NCBI RefSeq assembly: GCF_006937785.1
Contig: NZ_SJEE01000017.1
Span: 1-64,000, forward strand
Reading direction: 5' to 3'
DNA from: Pseudanabaena sp. UWO311
GTDB lineage: Bacteria; Cyanobacteriota; Cyanobacteriia; Pseudanabaenales; Pseudanabaenaceae
DNA length: 64,000 nt
The position numbers were made by a program, and so were the translations under genes. The notes below the pieces were generated by a model. The model searched no databases. It saw nothing but the letters and a program-made list of their open reading frames with translations, and was not told where the DNA came from. The number at the start of each line of letters is the position of its first letter. Positions within the stretch are counted from its first letter, which is position 1. Positions 7,933 through 16,516 of this stretch are shown here, piece by piece.

Positions 7933-9396
7933 ATGAAAGAAGAACTATTAGTGCAACTAGCAAAATCTATTTTGTATGAAAACGCATTAGTAAAAATTGA
8001 TGGAGAATTTGTTGGTGCTGTTGCTTCAATTCCCAGAAATAGCCATAGTCAGGACTTGAACTATAACGAGATTTTTATTCGGGACAATGTTCCTGTAATG
8101 ATTTATCTATTACTCGAAGGAAAATTCGAGATTGTCAGACATTTTTTAAATACTTGTTTACGACTACAAAGCGATCAATTTCATACTAGAGGAATATTTC
8201 CGACCAGCTTTGTGGAGACTGATGGAAAGCTAGTTGCTGATTATGGACAGAGAGCAATTGGCAGAGTTTGTTCGGTAGATGCGAGCTTGTGGTGGGTGAT
8301 TTTAGCTTATATCTATGTAAAGAGATCTGGCGATCGCGCATGGGCAGTAACTTCAGAAGTCCAGATTGGTATCCAGAAGCTTCTGAATTTAGTTTTGCAT
8401 CCCTCTTTTCGGGATGCACCGACATTATTTGTGCCTGATGGTGCATTTATGATCGATCGCGCTCTTGACGTATGGGGAAATCCTTTGGAAATACAGGCAC
8501 TTTTGTATGGTGCTCTATTAAGTGCAGTGGGCTTAATTCAAATTGATTTGCAGGAGAAGGGATGTGATGACGAACAAGCAACGGCAGATTTACGTAATCC
8601 TGAAAATGCATTAATGGGTCAGCAAATCTATCGTAAATCCTATGCGATCGCTTGGTTAAAAAAGCTAAGAAGCTATATGCTCAAGCATTATTGGGTAAAT
8701 TCTAAAATTGTCCAAACCATTCGCCGCCGCCCTACCGAACAATATGGCGATCGCGTGGCGAATGAGTACAATATCCAAACAGAAACAATTCCCCATTGGT
8801 TACAGGAATGGCTAGGCGACAGAGGTGGCTATTTAATTGGCAATGTAAGAACTGGTAGACCCGACTTTCGTTTTTTTACATTGGGAAACTGTTTGAGTGC
8901 AACTTTTGATTTGATTAGCCCTACACAACAGCGATCGCTATTTCATTTAATGTATCAAAACCGAGCAGATTTATTCGCTCAAATGCCTCTCAGAATTTGC
9001 CATCCACCTTTAGAAAGTGAAGACTGGCGTAAAAAGACTGGCTACGATCGCAAAAATCTACCATGGTGTTATCACAACGCAGGACATTGGCCCTGTCTTT
9101 TCTGGTTTTTTGTAATGGCAACCCTCCGCGATAAACAGCGACAGCCATTAGTGGATAATGTAGCGATCGATTTACTACTGCAAGATAACTATGAGATTCT
9201 CTTAAAAAGATTACCTCAAGAAAATTGGGCAGAATATTTTGATGGGCCAAGTGGAGTTTGGGTTGGTCAACAGGCAAGGTTGTATCAAACTTGGACGATT
9301 GTTAGTTTTCTCCTAACGCATCACCTTCTCAAAGTAAATCCTGCTGATGCGAATATTATGGATTTACCAAGTCTCAAAGAGCTTGAAAATGCATAA
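7933..9396 (+). CDS. neutral/alkaline invertase (GH100)
   Basis: Hydrolyses sucrose to glucose and fructose in the cytoplasm. The 487-aa length and motifs fit family GH100: LNYNEIFIRDNVP, GRVCSVDASLWWVILA, YGDRVANEYNIQTETIPHWL, GNCLSATFDLI and the C-terminal CYHNAGHWPCLFWFF. It overlaps the next gene (sucrose-phosphate phosphatase) by 8 bp at 9389-9396, so the two are translationally coupled. A degradative enzyme next to a biosynthetic one suggests sucrose cycling. ATG 7933 has only a weak ribosome site. Confidence 0.9.
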   Translation: MKEELLVQLAKSILYENALVKIDGEFVGAVASIPRNSHSQDLNYNEIFIRDNVPVMIYLLLEGKFEIVRHFLNTCLRLQSDQFHTRGIFPTSFVETDGKLVADYGQRAIGRVCSVDASLWWVILAYIYVKRSGDRAWAVTSEVQIGIQKLLNLVLHPSFRDAPTLFVPDGAFMIDRALDVWGNPLEIQALLYGALLSAVGLIQIDLQEKGCDDEQATADLRNPENALMGQQIYRKSYAIAWLKKLRSYMLKHYWVNSKIVQTIRRRPTEQYGDRVANEYNIQTETIPHWLQEWLGDRGGYLIGNVRTGRPDFRFFTLGNCLSATFDLISPTQQRSLFHLMYQNRADLFAQMPLRICHPPLESEDWRKKTGYDRKNLPWCYHNAGHWPCLFWFFVMATLRDKQRQPLVDNVAIDLLLQDNYEILLKRLPQENWAEYFDGPSGVWVGQQARLYQTWTIVSFLLTHHLLKVNPADANIMDLPSLKELENA

Positions 9397-10159
9397 ACCT
9401 AACACAAACAAACTTTTGATAACCGATCGCTTATTAATATCAGATATTGATAATACTTTGTTAAGCGGCAGTATACATTCTGCAAGGAATCGCATCGCTT
9501 TAACGAAACTTATGAATTATCTGCAATCATCAGAAATTGCTTTTGGTATTGCTACTGGGCGTTCTATTGAAAGTGCTAAACAAATTCTTGAAGAATGGAA
9601 AGTTTCACTCCCCGATCTATGGATTACTTCAGTCGGCAGCGAAATTCACTATGGTGAAGAGATGCAAGCAGATCTTGATTGGTGCGAACACATTAATTAC
9701 CAATGGCAACCTGAACTCGTACGACAAGCGATCGCAAAGTTGTCAGGTATTAAGTTGCAAAGTACTGAAGGACAACGTCTTCATAAAATTAGTTATCTAG
9801 TCGATCCCACAAAATCGCCTTCAATCAGGGAAATTCAAGCACATCTACGAAAACATCAACTTCAGGTTCAGGCAATTTATTCGCATCAGGAGTTTTTAGA
9901 TATATTGCCTCTGAGAGCCTCTAAGGGTGATGCTGTAAAATATTGCGCGAATAAATGGAACTTCTCGATGGCAAACATTCTAGTAGCAGGTGATTCGGGG
10001 AATGATGAGCAAATGCTGACTAGTGGAGCAAATGCCGTAGTAGTAGGAAATTACAGTTCTGAATTAGAAAAATTGCGTGGACAAGATCATATATACTTCA
10101 CTGAAGGAAGTTATGCCCAAGGAATTTTAGAAGCGATCGTTCATCATCAATGGTTATAA
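9389..10159 (+). CDS. sucrose-phosphate phosphatase (HAD)
   Basis: Dephosphorylates sucrose-6-phosphate, the final step of sucrose synthesis. HAD motif I is DIDNTLL (nucleophile Asp). Motif II region is ATGRSIESA. ITSVGSEIHYG and the late motif AGDSGNDEQML match cyanobacterial SPP. About 256 aa from the ATG at 9389, which overlaps the invertase stop (ATGCATAA). A longer in-frame start at 9347 lies deep inside the invertase gene and is less likely. The substrate is inferred from the family plus the neighbouring SPS and invertase genes. Confidence 0.88.
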   Translation: MHKPNTNKLLITDRLLISDIDNTLLSGSIHSARNRIALTKLMNYLQSSEIAFGIATGRSIESAKQILEEWKVSLPDLWITSVGSEIHYGEEMQADLDWCEHINYQWQPELVRQAIAKLSGIKLQSTEGQRLHKISYLVDPTKSPSIREIQAHLRKHQLQVQAIYSHQEFLDILPLRASKGDAVKYCANKWNFSMANILVAGDSGNDEQMLTSGANAVVVGNYSSELEKLRGQDHIYFTEGSYAQGILEAIVHHQWL

Positions 10160-10356
10160 TATTCAGTGCTTTGCGTTGGATATTATAGCTTCTATCAAGT
10201 TTCAATACATTACTATACAACTCAAACATTCCAGCGATTTTAGATATACATTATCTCAAACATCACTCAGTTATAGTCTCCTTAAGTAAGACAACAACCT
10301 TTAGACACAGCCGTGATAATCACCTATGTCTAAAGGGTATAGATAGGAGAAGCATA
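10160..10356. other. intergenic with hairpin and leader of GT gene
   Basis: An imperfect palindrome at about 10158-10189 (TATAATATTCAG facing the complementary TGGATATTATA) follows the phosphatase gene. The leader ends with AGGAG just before the glycosyltransferase ATG. No gene. Confidence 0.45.
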
Positions 10357-11433
10357 ATGAGAATTGCCCAAGTTTCCCCACTATGGGAACAAGTTCCTCC
10401 CCCCGCCTATGGTGGCACTGAGCTAGTAGTAAGTTTACTCACCGAAGAGTTAGTCAAGCGTGGTCATGATGTCACTCTATTTGCATCAGGAGATTCCAAT
10501 ACCTCAGCCAAATTAGAATCCGTACATCCGAGAGCCCTACGTTTAGATACCAGCGTTAAAGACCCAAATATATATGACATGTTAAATATGAGTCGCGTTT
10601 ATGAGAACGCTGATAAGTTTGACATTATCCATTCCCATGTTGGTTGTGTAGCATTACCTTATACGAATCTGGTGAAAACACCTACAGTTCATACGCTACA
10701 TGGCATTTTCACGCCCGATAATAAGAAGCTATTTAGCCATGTGCGGAATCAACCTTTTATCAGTATTTCTAATTCCCAGAGGGATACTAATTTAGGTTTA
10801 AACTATGTATCTACTGTTTATAACGGTATTGCTCCTAATACTTATAGCTTTTATCCCCAGCCAGAAAAACCATCGTATCTAGCTTTTTTAGGGAGAATGT
10901 CGCCTGAAAAGGGAGCGCATTTAGCGATTGAAATTGCTAAACGTTCAGGATGGCACCTTAAAATGGCTGGAAAAGTTGACGCTGTAGATTTGGAATATTT
11001 TGAGACTAAAATTCTTCCCCATATTGACAATAGTCAAATTGAGTTCCTAGGTGAGGCTAATCACCACCAAAAAAGTGTGCTCATGGGTGGAGCCGTTGCT
11101 ACGCTGTTTCCGATTACATGGCAAGAACCCTTTGGACTTGTAATGATTGAATCAATGGTCACAGGAACCCCTGTAATTGCCATGAGTTTAGGATCGGCTC
11201 CTGAGGTGATTGCTCATGGAGTAAGTGGATTTCTCTGCCAGACTGTGACCGAATGTGTAGATGCGATCGCACTTGCTGCCCAGTTAAGTCGGCGTGCTTG
11301 TCGAGATCATGTCCTCATGAATTTTACTGCGAAACTAATGACAGATGGCTATGAAGCGATATATCAAAAAATTTTGGGAGAGAAATATTCTCGAAATGGT
11401 CAAAAGCGCGATTTGGTAATGCAAAGCATTTAG
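10357..11433 (+). CDS. GT4-family glycosyltransferase
   Basis: 358 aa with a GT-B fold. The N-terminus is MRIAQVSPLWEQVPP with the acceptor-side glycine loop YGGTELVV. The C-terminal domain has FLGRMSPEKG and the donor-site pattern TWQEPFGLVMIESMVTGTPVIA. The acceptor is not evident from sequence. It stands between the sucrose-phosphate phosphatase and SPS genes, so a role in soluble or storage sugar metabolism is an inference. The start is well supported by AGGAG at the usual distance. Confidence 0.82.
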   Translation: MRIAQVSPLWEQVPPPAYGGTELVVSLLTEELVKRGHDVTLFASGDSNTSAKLESVHPRALRLDTSVKDPNIYDMLNMSRVYENADKFDIIHSHVGCVALPYTNLVKTPTVHTLHGIFTPDNKKLFSHVRNQPFISISNSQRDTNLGLNYVSTVYNGIAPNTYSFYPQPEKPSYLAFLGRMSPEKGAHLAIEIAKRSGWHLKMAGKVDAVDLEYFETKILPHIDNSQIEFLGEANHHQKSVLMGGAVATLFPITWQEPFGLVMIESMVTGTPVIAMSLGSAPEVIAHGVSGFLCQTVTECVDAIALAAQLSRRACRDHVLMNFTAKLMTDGYEAIYQKILGEKYSRNGQKRDLVMQSI

Positions 11434-11535
11434 AGAATTGATGGCGCTTCGCGCCACCAACTCTCTAAATGGTTCGTATGGAAAGAACAAAACCAGCAGA
11501 GTAAGGGTTTGCATTTTGCCGTAGGCAAAATACAA
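11434..11535. terminator. two small hairpins after GT4 gene
   Basis: An imperfect palindrome follows the stop (11432-11470, apex GGCGC-TTC-GCGCC). A second short one lies at 11510-11535 (TTTGCATTTTGCC-GTA-GGCAAAATACAAA), just before the SPS ribosome site. Confidence 0.5.
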
Positions 11536-11562
11536 ACCACTATACAAAAGGAGAAAAATATT

Positions 11563-12858
11563 ATGTTGAGTTTGAATAGACAGGCGATCGCGCTGATTTC
11601 CGATCATGCTGATCCTGCCGCAGAGATTGGCTTAGAGGAGGCAGGTGGACAGAATGTATATGTACGTCATGTGGGCGAAACTCTTGCCGCATTGGGTTGG
11701 CATGTAGATATGTTTACTCGCAAAGTCAAGGCAAGTGATGATGACATTGTGCAGCATTCAGCCCATTGTCGAACGATCCGACTCAGAGCAGGTACGGAAA
11801 CCTATATCCCTAGAGATCGCTTGTTTGAACATATGCCAGAGTTTGTGGATTCATTTCAAGCATTCCAAAGAACTCAGGGATTAAATTATCCTTTAATCCA
11901 CACTAATTACTGGCTATCGGCTTGGGCTGGATTAGAGTTGCAAAAAACTAGTGGCATCCAATTGGTGCATACTTATCATTCATTGGGAGCTGTAAAATAT
12001 CAGTCTCTAGTAGAGATTCCTCAAGTTGCGAACACTCGATTGAGGATTGAACGAGAGATCTTAGAACGCGCTAATTGCGTTGTGGCAACTAGTCCACAAG
12101 AGCAAGAGACTTTGCGATCGCTTGTCTCAACTCGCGGGCAAATCGAAGTTATTCCTTGCGGAACTGATACGACTAACTTTCGCCTAACATCGAAGATTCA
12201 TGCTCGCACTAAATTGAAACTAGATAGCCGCGAGAAAATCATACTCTATGTCGGTAGATTTGATGAAAGGAAAGGAATTGAGACTTTAGTAAGAGCCTTT
12301 GCTCTGCTCAAAAGCCATAATCTCCAAAATCTCAAACTAATCATTGTTGGTGGCAGTTCCGAAAATATGCCTGATGGTGATGAAAGGAAAAGGATTGAAC
12401 ATATTGTCAATGAATTAGGACTGCAAGAGTCTACTGTTTTTGCAGGTAGGATTGGGCATGATGTTTTACCGCTTTATTATACTGCGGCTGATGTTTGCGT
12501 GATTCCTAGCCACTATGAACCTTTTGGATTAGTAGCAATTGAGGCGATGGCATGTGGTGTACCCGTAGTTGCATCTAATGTTGGTGGATTGAAGTTTACA
12601 ATTATTCCTGAAGAAACAGGACTCTTAGTTGAGCCGAAGGATGTAGAAGCTTTTTCTGAGGGTATTCAACGAATTCTCTTTGATGATCTATGGGTGAGGA
12701 AAATGAGGAAGCAAGCATCAGCTAATGTTAATCAACGATTTAGTTGGACAGGAGTGGCTATTCAGTTGAGTGAACTCTATCGTCATGTGTTAGCGAGATC
12801 AATTATGCATGAGCAAGCTTGGAATTACAAAATGCCAAGCATTACTAGGTCAGCTTAA
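11563..12858 (+). CDS. sps: sucrose-phosphate synthase, unidomain GT4 type
   Basis: 431 aa. The opening ALISDHADPAAEIGLEEAG then GGQNVYVR resembles the short single-domain cyanobacterial SPS proteins of Nostoc type, which have the glycosyltransferase domain but lack the phosphatase-like domain. It would transfer glucose from a nucleotide sugar to fructose-6-phosphate. The donor-binding region GRFDERKGIETLVRAF and HYEPFGLVAIEAMACGVPVVA are intact. ATG 11563 follows AAAGGAG, so upstream in-frame ATG codons are disfavoured. An MshA-like glycosyltransferase is the main alternative. Confidence 0.72.
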   Translation: MLSLNRQAIALISDHADPAAEIGLEEAGGQNVYVRHVGETLAALGWHVDMFTRKVKASDDDIVQHSAHCRTIRLRAGTETYIPRDRLFEHMPEFVDSFQAFQRTQGLNYPLIHTNYWLSAWAGLELQKTSGIQLVHTYHSLGAVKYQSLVEIPQVANTRLRIEREILERANCVVATSPQEQETLRSLVSTRGQIEVIPCGTDTTNFRLTSKIHARTKLKLDSREKIILYVGRFDERKGIETLVRAFALLKSHNLQNLKLIIVGGSSENMPDGDERKRIEHIVNELGLQESTVFAGRIGHDVLPLYYTAADVCVIPSHYEPFGLVAIEAMACGVPVVASNVGGLKFTIIPEETGLLVEPKDVEAFSEGIQRILFDDLWVRKMRKQASANVNQRFSWTGVAIQLSELYRHVLARSIMHEQAWNYKMPSITRSA

Positions 12859-12897
12859 TTTTTTATTTGATTTTTGCTATACTGCCAACTGAGTAAT

Positions 12898-15171
12898 ATG
12901 CCCGATACAGAACAACTAGCAACAATTGAACCTGTTACCATTGAAGTCGGAGGAAGGACATATATTCCTATTGATCGCAATGCGATCGCCCCATGGAATT
13001 GTGTAATTGGGGAACATCCTATTTCCACACTGACTTTGAAAGATGATGATTTATTCTTGATTACCGATACCTTGGGGAATATCTCTGACCTTAGCTGCCG
13101 CCTTGGTGGGATCGAAGATAGTATGGGCTTGTTTTGTCGTGACACAAGGTTTCTGAGTCGCTTAGAGCTACAAATTAATGGGCGATCGCCTATTTCGTTT
13201 AGTAGCACTGCACGAAAAGGCTTTGCGATGACCGTTTTATGTTCAAATCCCGAAATCAACAATGAAAAGGGTGATCAAATTAAAGCAGAAACTATTGATA
13301 TCCATCGTGAAATTGCGATTAAAGGGGGGTTTTTTGAGCAAACACAAGTAACTAACTACAATACACATCCCGTTAGTTTTATGCTTAGTTTGAGCTTGGA
13401 TGCTGATTTTCAGGATTTATTTGAAGTGAGAGGAACTAAGCGTGAAAAAAGGGGTAATTTTCTTCGCTATCTACCGAATCATGATCAGAAATCTGCGGAA
13501 ATCTTACCTAAGGAAATTGTGCTTGCCTATGAGGGACTAGATGGTGCTTTGATGGAATCGCGAATTCAATTTGATTCTTTTCAACCCCAAGAAATTCAAG
13601 GCTATACAGCCATCTGGCACTTAGATTTGGCAGCTCACGAGTCGAGGACTTTAGGATATCGTATTCATTTATTCACGAATAATTGTCCAACCTCAATCGT
13701 TAGCGTCCCCGAAAATTTTGCACAGGCGAAAACGGAAGAGTTGTTGGAAGAAAAACTTTGGACAGAGCAAATTACGAGAATTCAAACTGATAATAAATCG
13801 CTAAATCAGGTAATTGATCGCGCCGCTCAGGATATTTATTTGCTTAGACAGACATCTGAAAAGCATAATTTTCTCTCGGCGGGAGTTCCTTGGTTTTCGA
13901 CTTTATTTGGGAGGGATTCCATAATTTCTGCTTCACAAACTTTAGTTTTAGATCCGATGATTGCCCGAGACACTCTCTCTATCCTTGCTTATTTTCAAGG
14001 AAAAGTTGATAACGAATGGCAAGATGAACAAAAGGGGAAAATTCTCCATGAAATTAGGTTGGGAGAAATGGCGCGTTGTCACGAAGTTCCACACACTCCT
14101 TACTATGGCACTATCGATGCTACGCCTCTTTGGTTAATGCTCTATGCCGAATATTATGCTTGGACTGCCGATCAGGCAACCTTAGATCAGCTATGGCCAA
14201 ACGCAATCTCAGCGATGGCATGGATCGATCGCAACTGCCAAGAAACAGGCTATCTCAGTTATTATCGTTCCTCAAAAAAAGGTTTGCTCAATCAGGGCTG
14301 GAAAGATTCGGAAAACTGTATCATCAATAGTAAAGGAGAATTAGCAGAAGGGGCGATCGCTTTATGTGAAGTGCAGGGCTATGTGTATGCGGCAAAGATC
14401 CGCATGAGTGAATTAGCCGAAAAAAGGCAGTTATTTGATCTAGCAGAACTTTGGCGATCGCAGGCTCAAGATTTAAAATTGCGGTTCAATCAAGATTTTT
14501 GGCTACCCGAACAAGATTACTGCGCTCTTGCCTTAGATGGAGAAGGCAAGCCTGTTGATAGCATTACTTCTAATCCTGGTCATTGCCTAAATTTGGGCAT
14601 TTTCCATCATGAAAAGGCAATCAGTGTCGCAGCCCGTTTAAATGCTCCTGATATGTTCAATGGCTGGGGTATTCGGACTCTGAGTAGTCTTTCTCCCGCA
14701 TATAATCCTATGGGATATCACATCGGTTCTGTCTGGCCCCATGATAATAGTTTGATTGCCGTCGGTATGCGATCGCATAGTTTAGTGAAGCAATCGTTAA
14801 GAATTGCCCAAGGTTTAATCGATATGACCATTGCACAACCATATCACCGCCCACCTGAGCTGTTTTGTGGATATGAGCAAGATGGCTTTACTCTTCCAGT
14901 CCAATATCCAGTCGCCTGTTCACCGCAAGCTTGGGCAACGGGAAGCATTTTCCAATTAATCGCGGTCATGGTCAATTTTGTCCCCGATGCACCAAATAAT
15001 CAGCTTCGGATTCTTGATCCCTGTCTACTTAACTCCATTAATCGCCTATCAATTCAGAATTTGCGGATCGGACAAACATTACTGGATTTAGAGTTTGAGC
15101 GTTCTGGAGATACTACTGCTTGTCGTGTTAATAAAAAACGCGGCAATGTCCGTGTCATTATTGAGGCTTAG
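12898..15171 (+). CDS. glycogen debranching-like / amylo-alpha-1,6-glucosidase family protein
   Basis: 757 aa. The N-terminal ~240 residues match the bis-type debranching-enzyme N-domain (GGIEDSMGLFCRDTRFLSRLEL). The rest is an (alpha/alpha)6 barrel with AGVPWFSTLFGRDSIISA, RCHEVPHTPYYGTIDATPLWLML and GYHIGSVWPHDNSLIA. Homologues are annotated as amylo-alpha-1,6-glucosidase, though the true substrate is mostly untested. It follows the SPS gene by about 40 bp. The ATG at 12898 is preferred to an in-frame TTG at 12874; neither has a clear ribosome site. Confidence 0.82.
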   Translation: MPDTEQLATIEPVTIEVGGRTYIPIDRNAIAPWNCVIGEHPISTLTLKDDDLFLITDTLGNISDLSCRLGGIEDSMGLFCRDTRFLSRLELQINGRSPISFSSTARKGFAMTVLCSNPEINNEKGDQIKAETIDIHREIAIKGGFFEQTQVTNYNTHPVSFMLSLSLDADFQDLFEVRGTKREKRGNFLRYLPNHDQKSAEILPKEIVLAYEGLDGALMESRIQFDSFQPQEIQGYTAIWHLDLAAHESRTLGYRIHLFTNNCPTSIVSVPENFAQAKTEELLEEKLWTEQITRIQTDNKSLNQVIDRAAQDIYLLRQTSEKHNFLSAGVPWFSTLFGRDSIISASQTLVLDPMIARDTLSILAYFQGKVDNEWQDEQKGKILHEIRLGEMARCHEVPHTPYYGTIDATPLWLMLYAEYYAWTADQATLDQLWPNAISAMAWIDRNCQETGYLSYYRSSKKGLLNQGWKDSENCIINSKGELAEGAIALCEVQGYVYAAKIRMSELAEKRQLFDLAELWRSQAQDLKLRFNQDFWLPEQDYCALALDGEGKPVDSITSNPGHCLNLGIFHHEKAISVAARLNAPDMFNGWGIRTLSSLSPAYNPMGYHIGSVWPHDNSLIAVGMRSHSLVKQSLRIAQGLIDMTIAQPYHRPPELFCGYEQDGFTLPVQYPVACSPQAWATGSIFQLIAVMVNFVPDAPNNQLRILDPCLLNSINRLSIQNLRIGQTLLDLEFERSGDTTACRVNKKRGNVRVIIEA

Positions 15172-15191
15172 CGCCTCAATTGATGGGTATG

Positions 15192-15234
15192 ATACCAAAA
15201 CACAAAGTGGCGCAGCCATTTTGTGTTTTGGTAT
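15192..15234. terminator. hairpin after debranching gene, apex GC-GCA-GC
   Basis: 20-bp arms with one G-T type mismatch and outer module ATACCAA, shared with the hairpin at 47231-47274. A smaller palindrome at 15160-15181 overlaps the gene's stop. Confidence 0.6.
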
Positions 15235-15295
15235 TAAGTACTATATTCGCTGCTTTTTCAAAATGTTGCGTAAATTTGCCTGTGCCAGATAGATC

Positions 15296-16229
15296 GGTGA
15301 TCAGGAAATGACTGTTCTTTTCGCTGATATTCGCTCGTTTACCAGTCAGTAGGAAGGGCTGTCGCCACAGGAGAACTTTAACTTTATTAGGACTTACGCA
15401 TCTGCCCTGCAATAAATTGCGGGCTAAAAGCTTAAACCTGTTGAAACAGGTTGGTTTGAGGCTTTCTTTAATCAGTTTTAACTGACTTGAGCTTTGAGCC
15501 AAGAACTTTAGTTCTTGGTTGATTTGCGTAAGTCCTATTTATTAACGAATATCTCAGTATCGTCACACCTGAGATTCATTCCCACAATGGCTTTATTGAT
15601 AAGTATATCGGTGATGCAGTGATGGCTCTTTTCCCAGAGTCGCCTAATGATGCTGTACTTAGTGCGATCGCGATGCAAAAGAAGGTGGCTCTTTACAATG
15701 AATCCCGCCAACAGAGAGGAGAAGTACCGATTAAAATTGGAATAGGCTTGCATACAGGCAGTTTGATGCTAGGAACAATCGGCGGCACTCAGCGGATGAA
15801 AGGTACGGTAATTGCTGATGCCGTGAATTTAGCTTCACGTTTGGAAGGATTGACAAAACAATATGGAACAGCGATCGCAATTAGTGAAAAGGTACTATTC
15901 CAATTAGAAAATATGGAACAGTACGGCTATAGATTTCTAGATCGCGTGAAGGTTAAGGGGAAGAAAGAGGCTGTTGCTGTTTTTGAAATTTACGATAGCG
16001 ACAGTGTGTCGCAACAACAACTAAAAAACTCACCAGAAGCGATTTTGAGGAAGCAATTGTATTGTATTATCAGCAAAAATTTGACCTTGCCCAGCAATCT
16101 TTTCAGGCTATTTTGCAGATCAATCCGCAAGATGTGGCGGCGCAGTTGTACTTCGATCGGTGCGAAAAATATCAAAAAAATGGCTTGCCCGAAGGTTGGG
16201 AAGTCGCAGAAGTCTACAGCGAAAAATAA
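15296..16229 (+). pseudogene. adenylate/guanylate cyclase fragment, interrupted by a MITE
   Basis: Remnant of a class III nucleotide cyclase. The recognisable sequence begins GDQEMTVLFADIRSFTSQ, hits an in-frame TAG at 15350-15352, continues EGLSPQENFNFI, is split by a MITE at 15390-15537, and resumes INEYLS...HNGFIDKYIGDAVMALFP to FEIYDSD. A -1 frame change near 16023-16029 then leads to a C-terminal tail ending at TAA 16227-16229. The N-terminal sensor part is missing. Removing the MITE and one 7-bp repeat restores the frame across the insertion exactly. Confidence 0.88.
15390..15537. mobile_element. 148-bp MITE in cyclase pseudogene
   Basis: Terminal inverted repeats GGACTTACGCA (15390-15400) and TGCGTAAGTCC (15525-15535). 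It is flanked by the 7-bp direct repeat TTTATTA at 15383-15389 and 15538-15544, a target-site duplication. The interior carries hairpins CCTGTTGAAACAGG and CCAAGAACTTTAGTTCTTGG and is related to the element at 128-255. Non-coding. Confidence 0.85.
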
Positions 16230-16284
16230 GAACTTAAAGTCTTTGCGCCCGATGCGTGGGTGCAAAGACTTTAAGTTCTTATTT
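16223..16284. terminator. hairpin at end of cyclase pseudogene
   Basis: Arms of about 22 bp (AATAAGAACTTAAAGTCTTT facing its complement) with a ~16-nt loop, overlapping the pseudogene's stop. It was probably the original terminator. Confidence 0.6.
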
Positions 16285-16330
16285 TGTTTCGAGGGACTTA
16301 TAACTCTGAAGATTAGCAGTAGTAGCCAGT

Positions 16331-16406
16331 AGTAGGGTGCGTTAGCGCAGCGTAACGCACGGTTAAAGTTAAAGCGTGCGTTACGCTATGGCTAACACAC
16401 CCTACT
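16331..16406. mobile_element. 76-bp palindromic MITE
   Basis: AGTAGGGTGCGTTAGCGCAG (16331-16350) faces its near-complement at the right end (16387-16406). GTAACGCAC (16352-16360) faces GTGCGTTAC (16376-16384). This resembles the short GTGCGTTA palindromic elements common in cyanobacteria. It lies between the cyclase remnant and nrdJ. Confidence 0.7.
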
Positions 16407-16516
16407 GCAAAAAAGAAAACCTACTAATAGTGTGATCAATAATTTTTATTTAACTTTTGACGCTAAATGTGAGTTAAGGTATTATCTGACTCATCGTTAA
16501 AACAAAAGCATTTTTT

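Noticed and set aside
12855-13262. 135-codon minus ORF at the start of the debranching-like gene
   Set aside because: Antisense shadow of a conserved enzyme.
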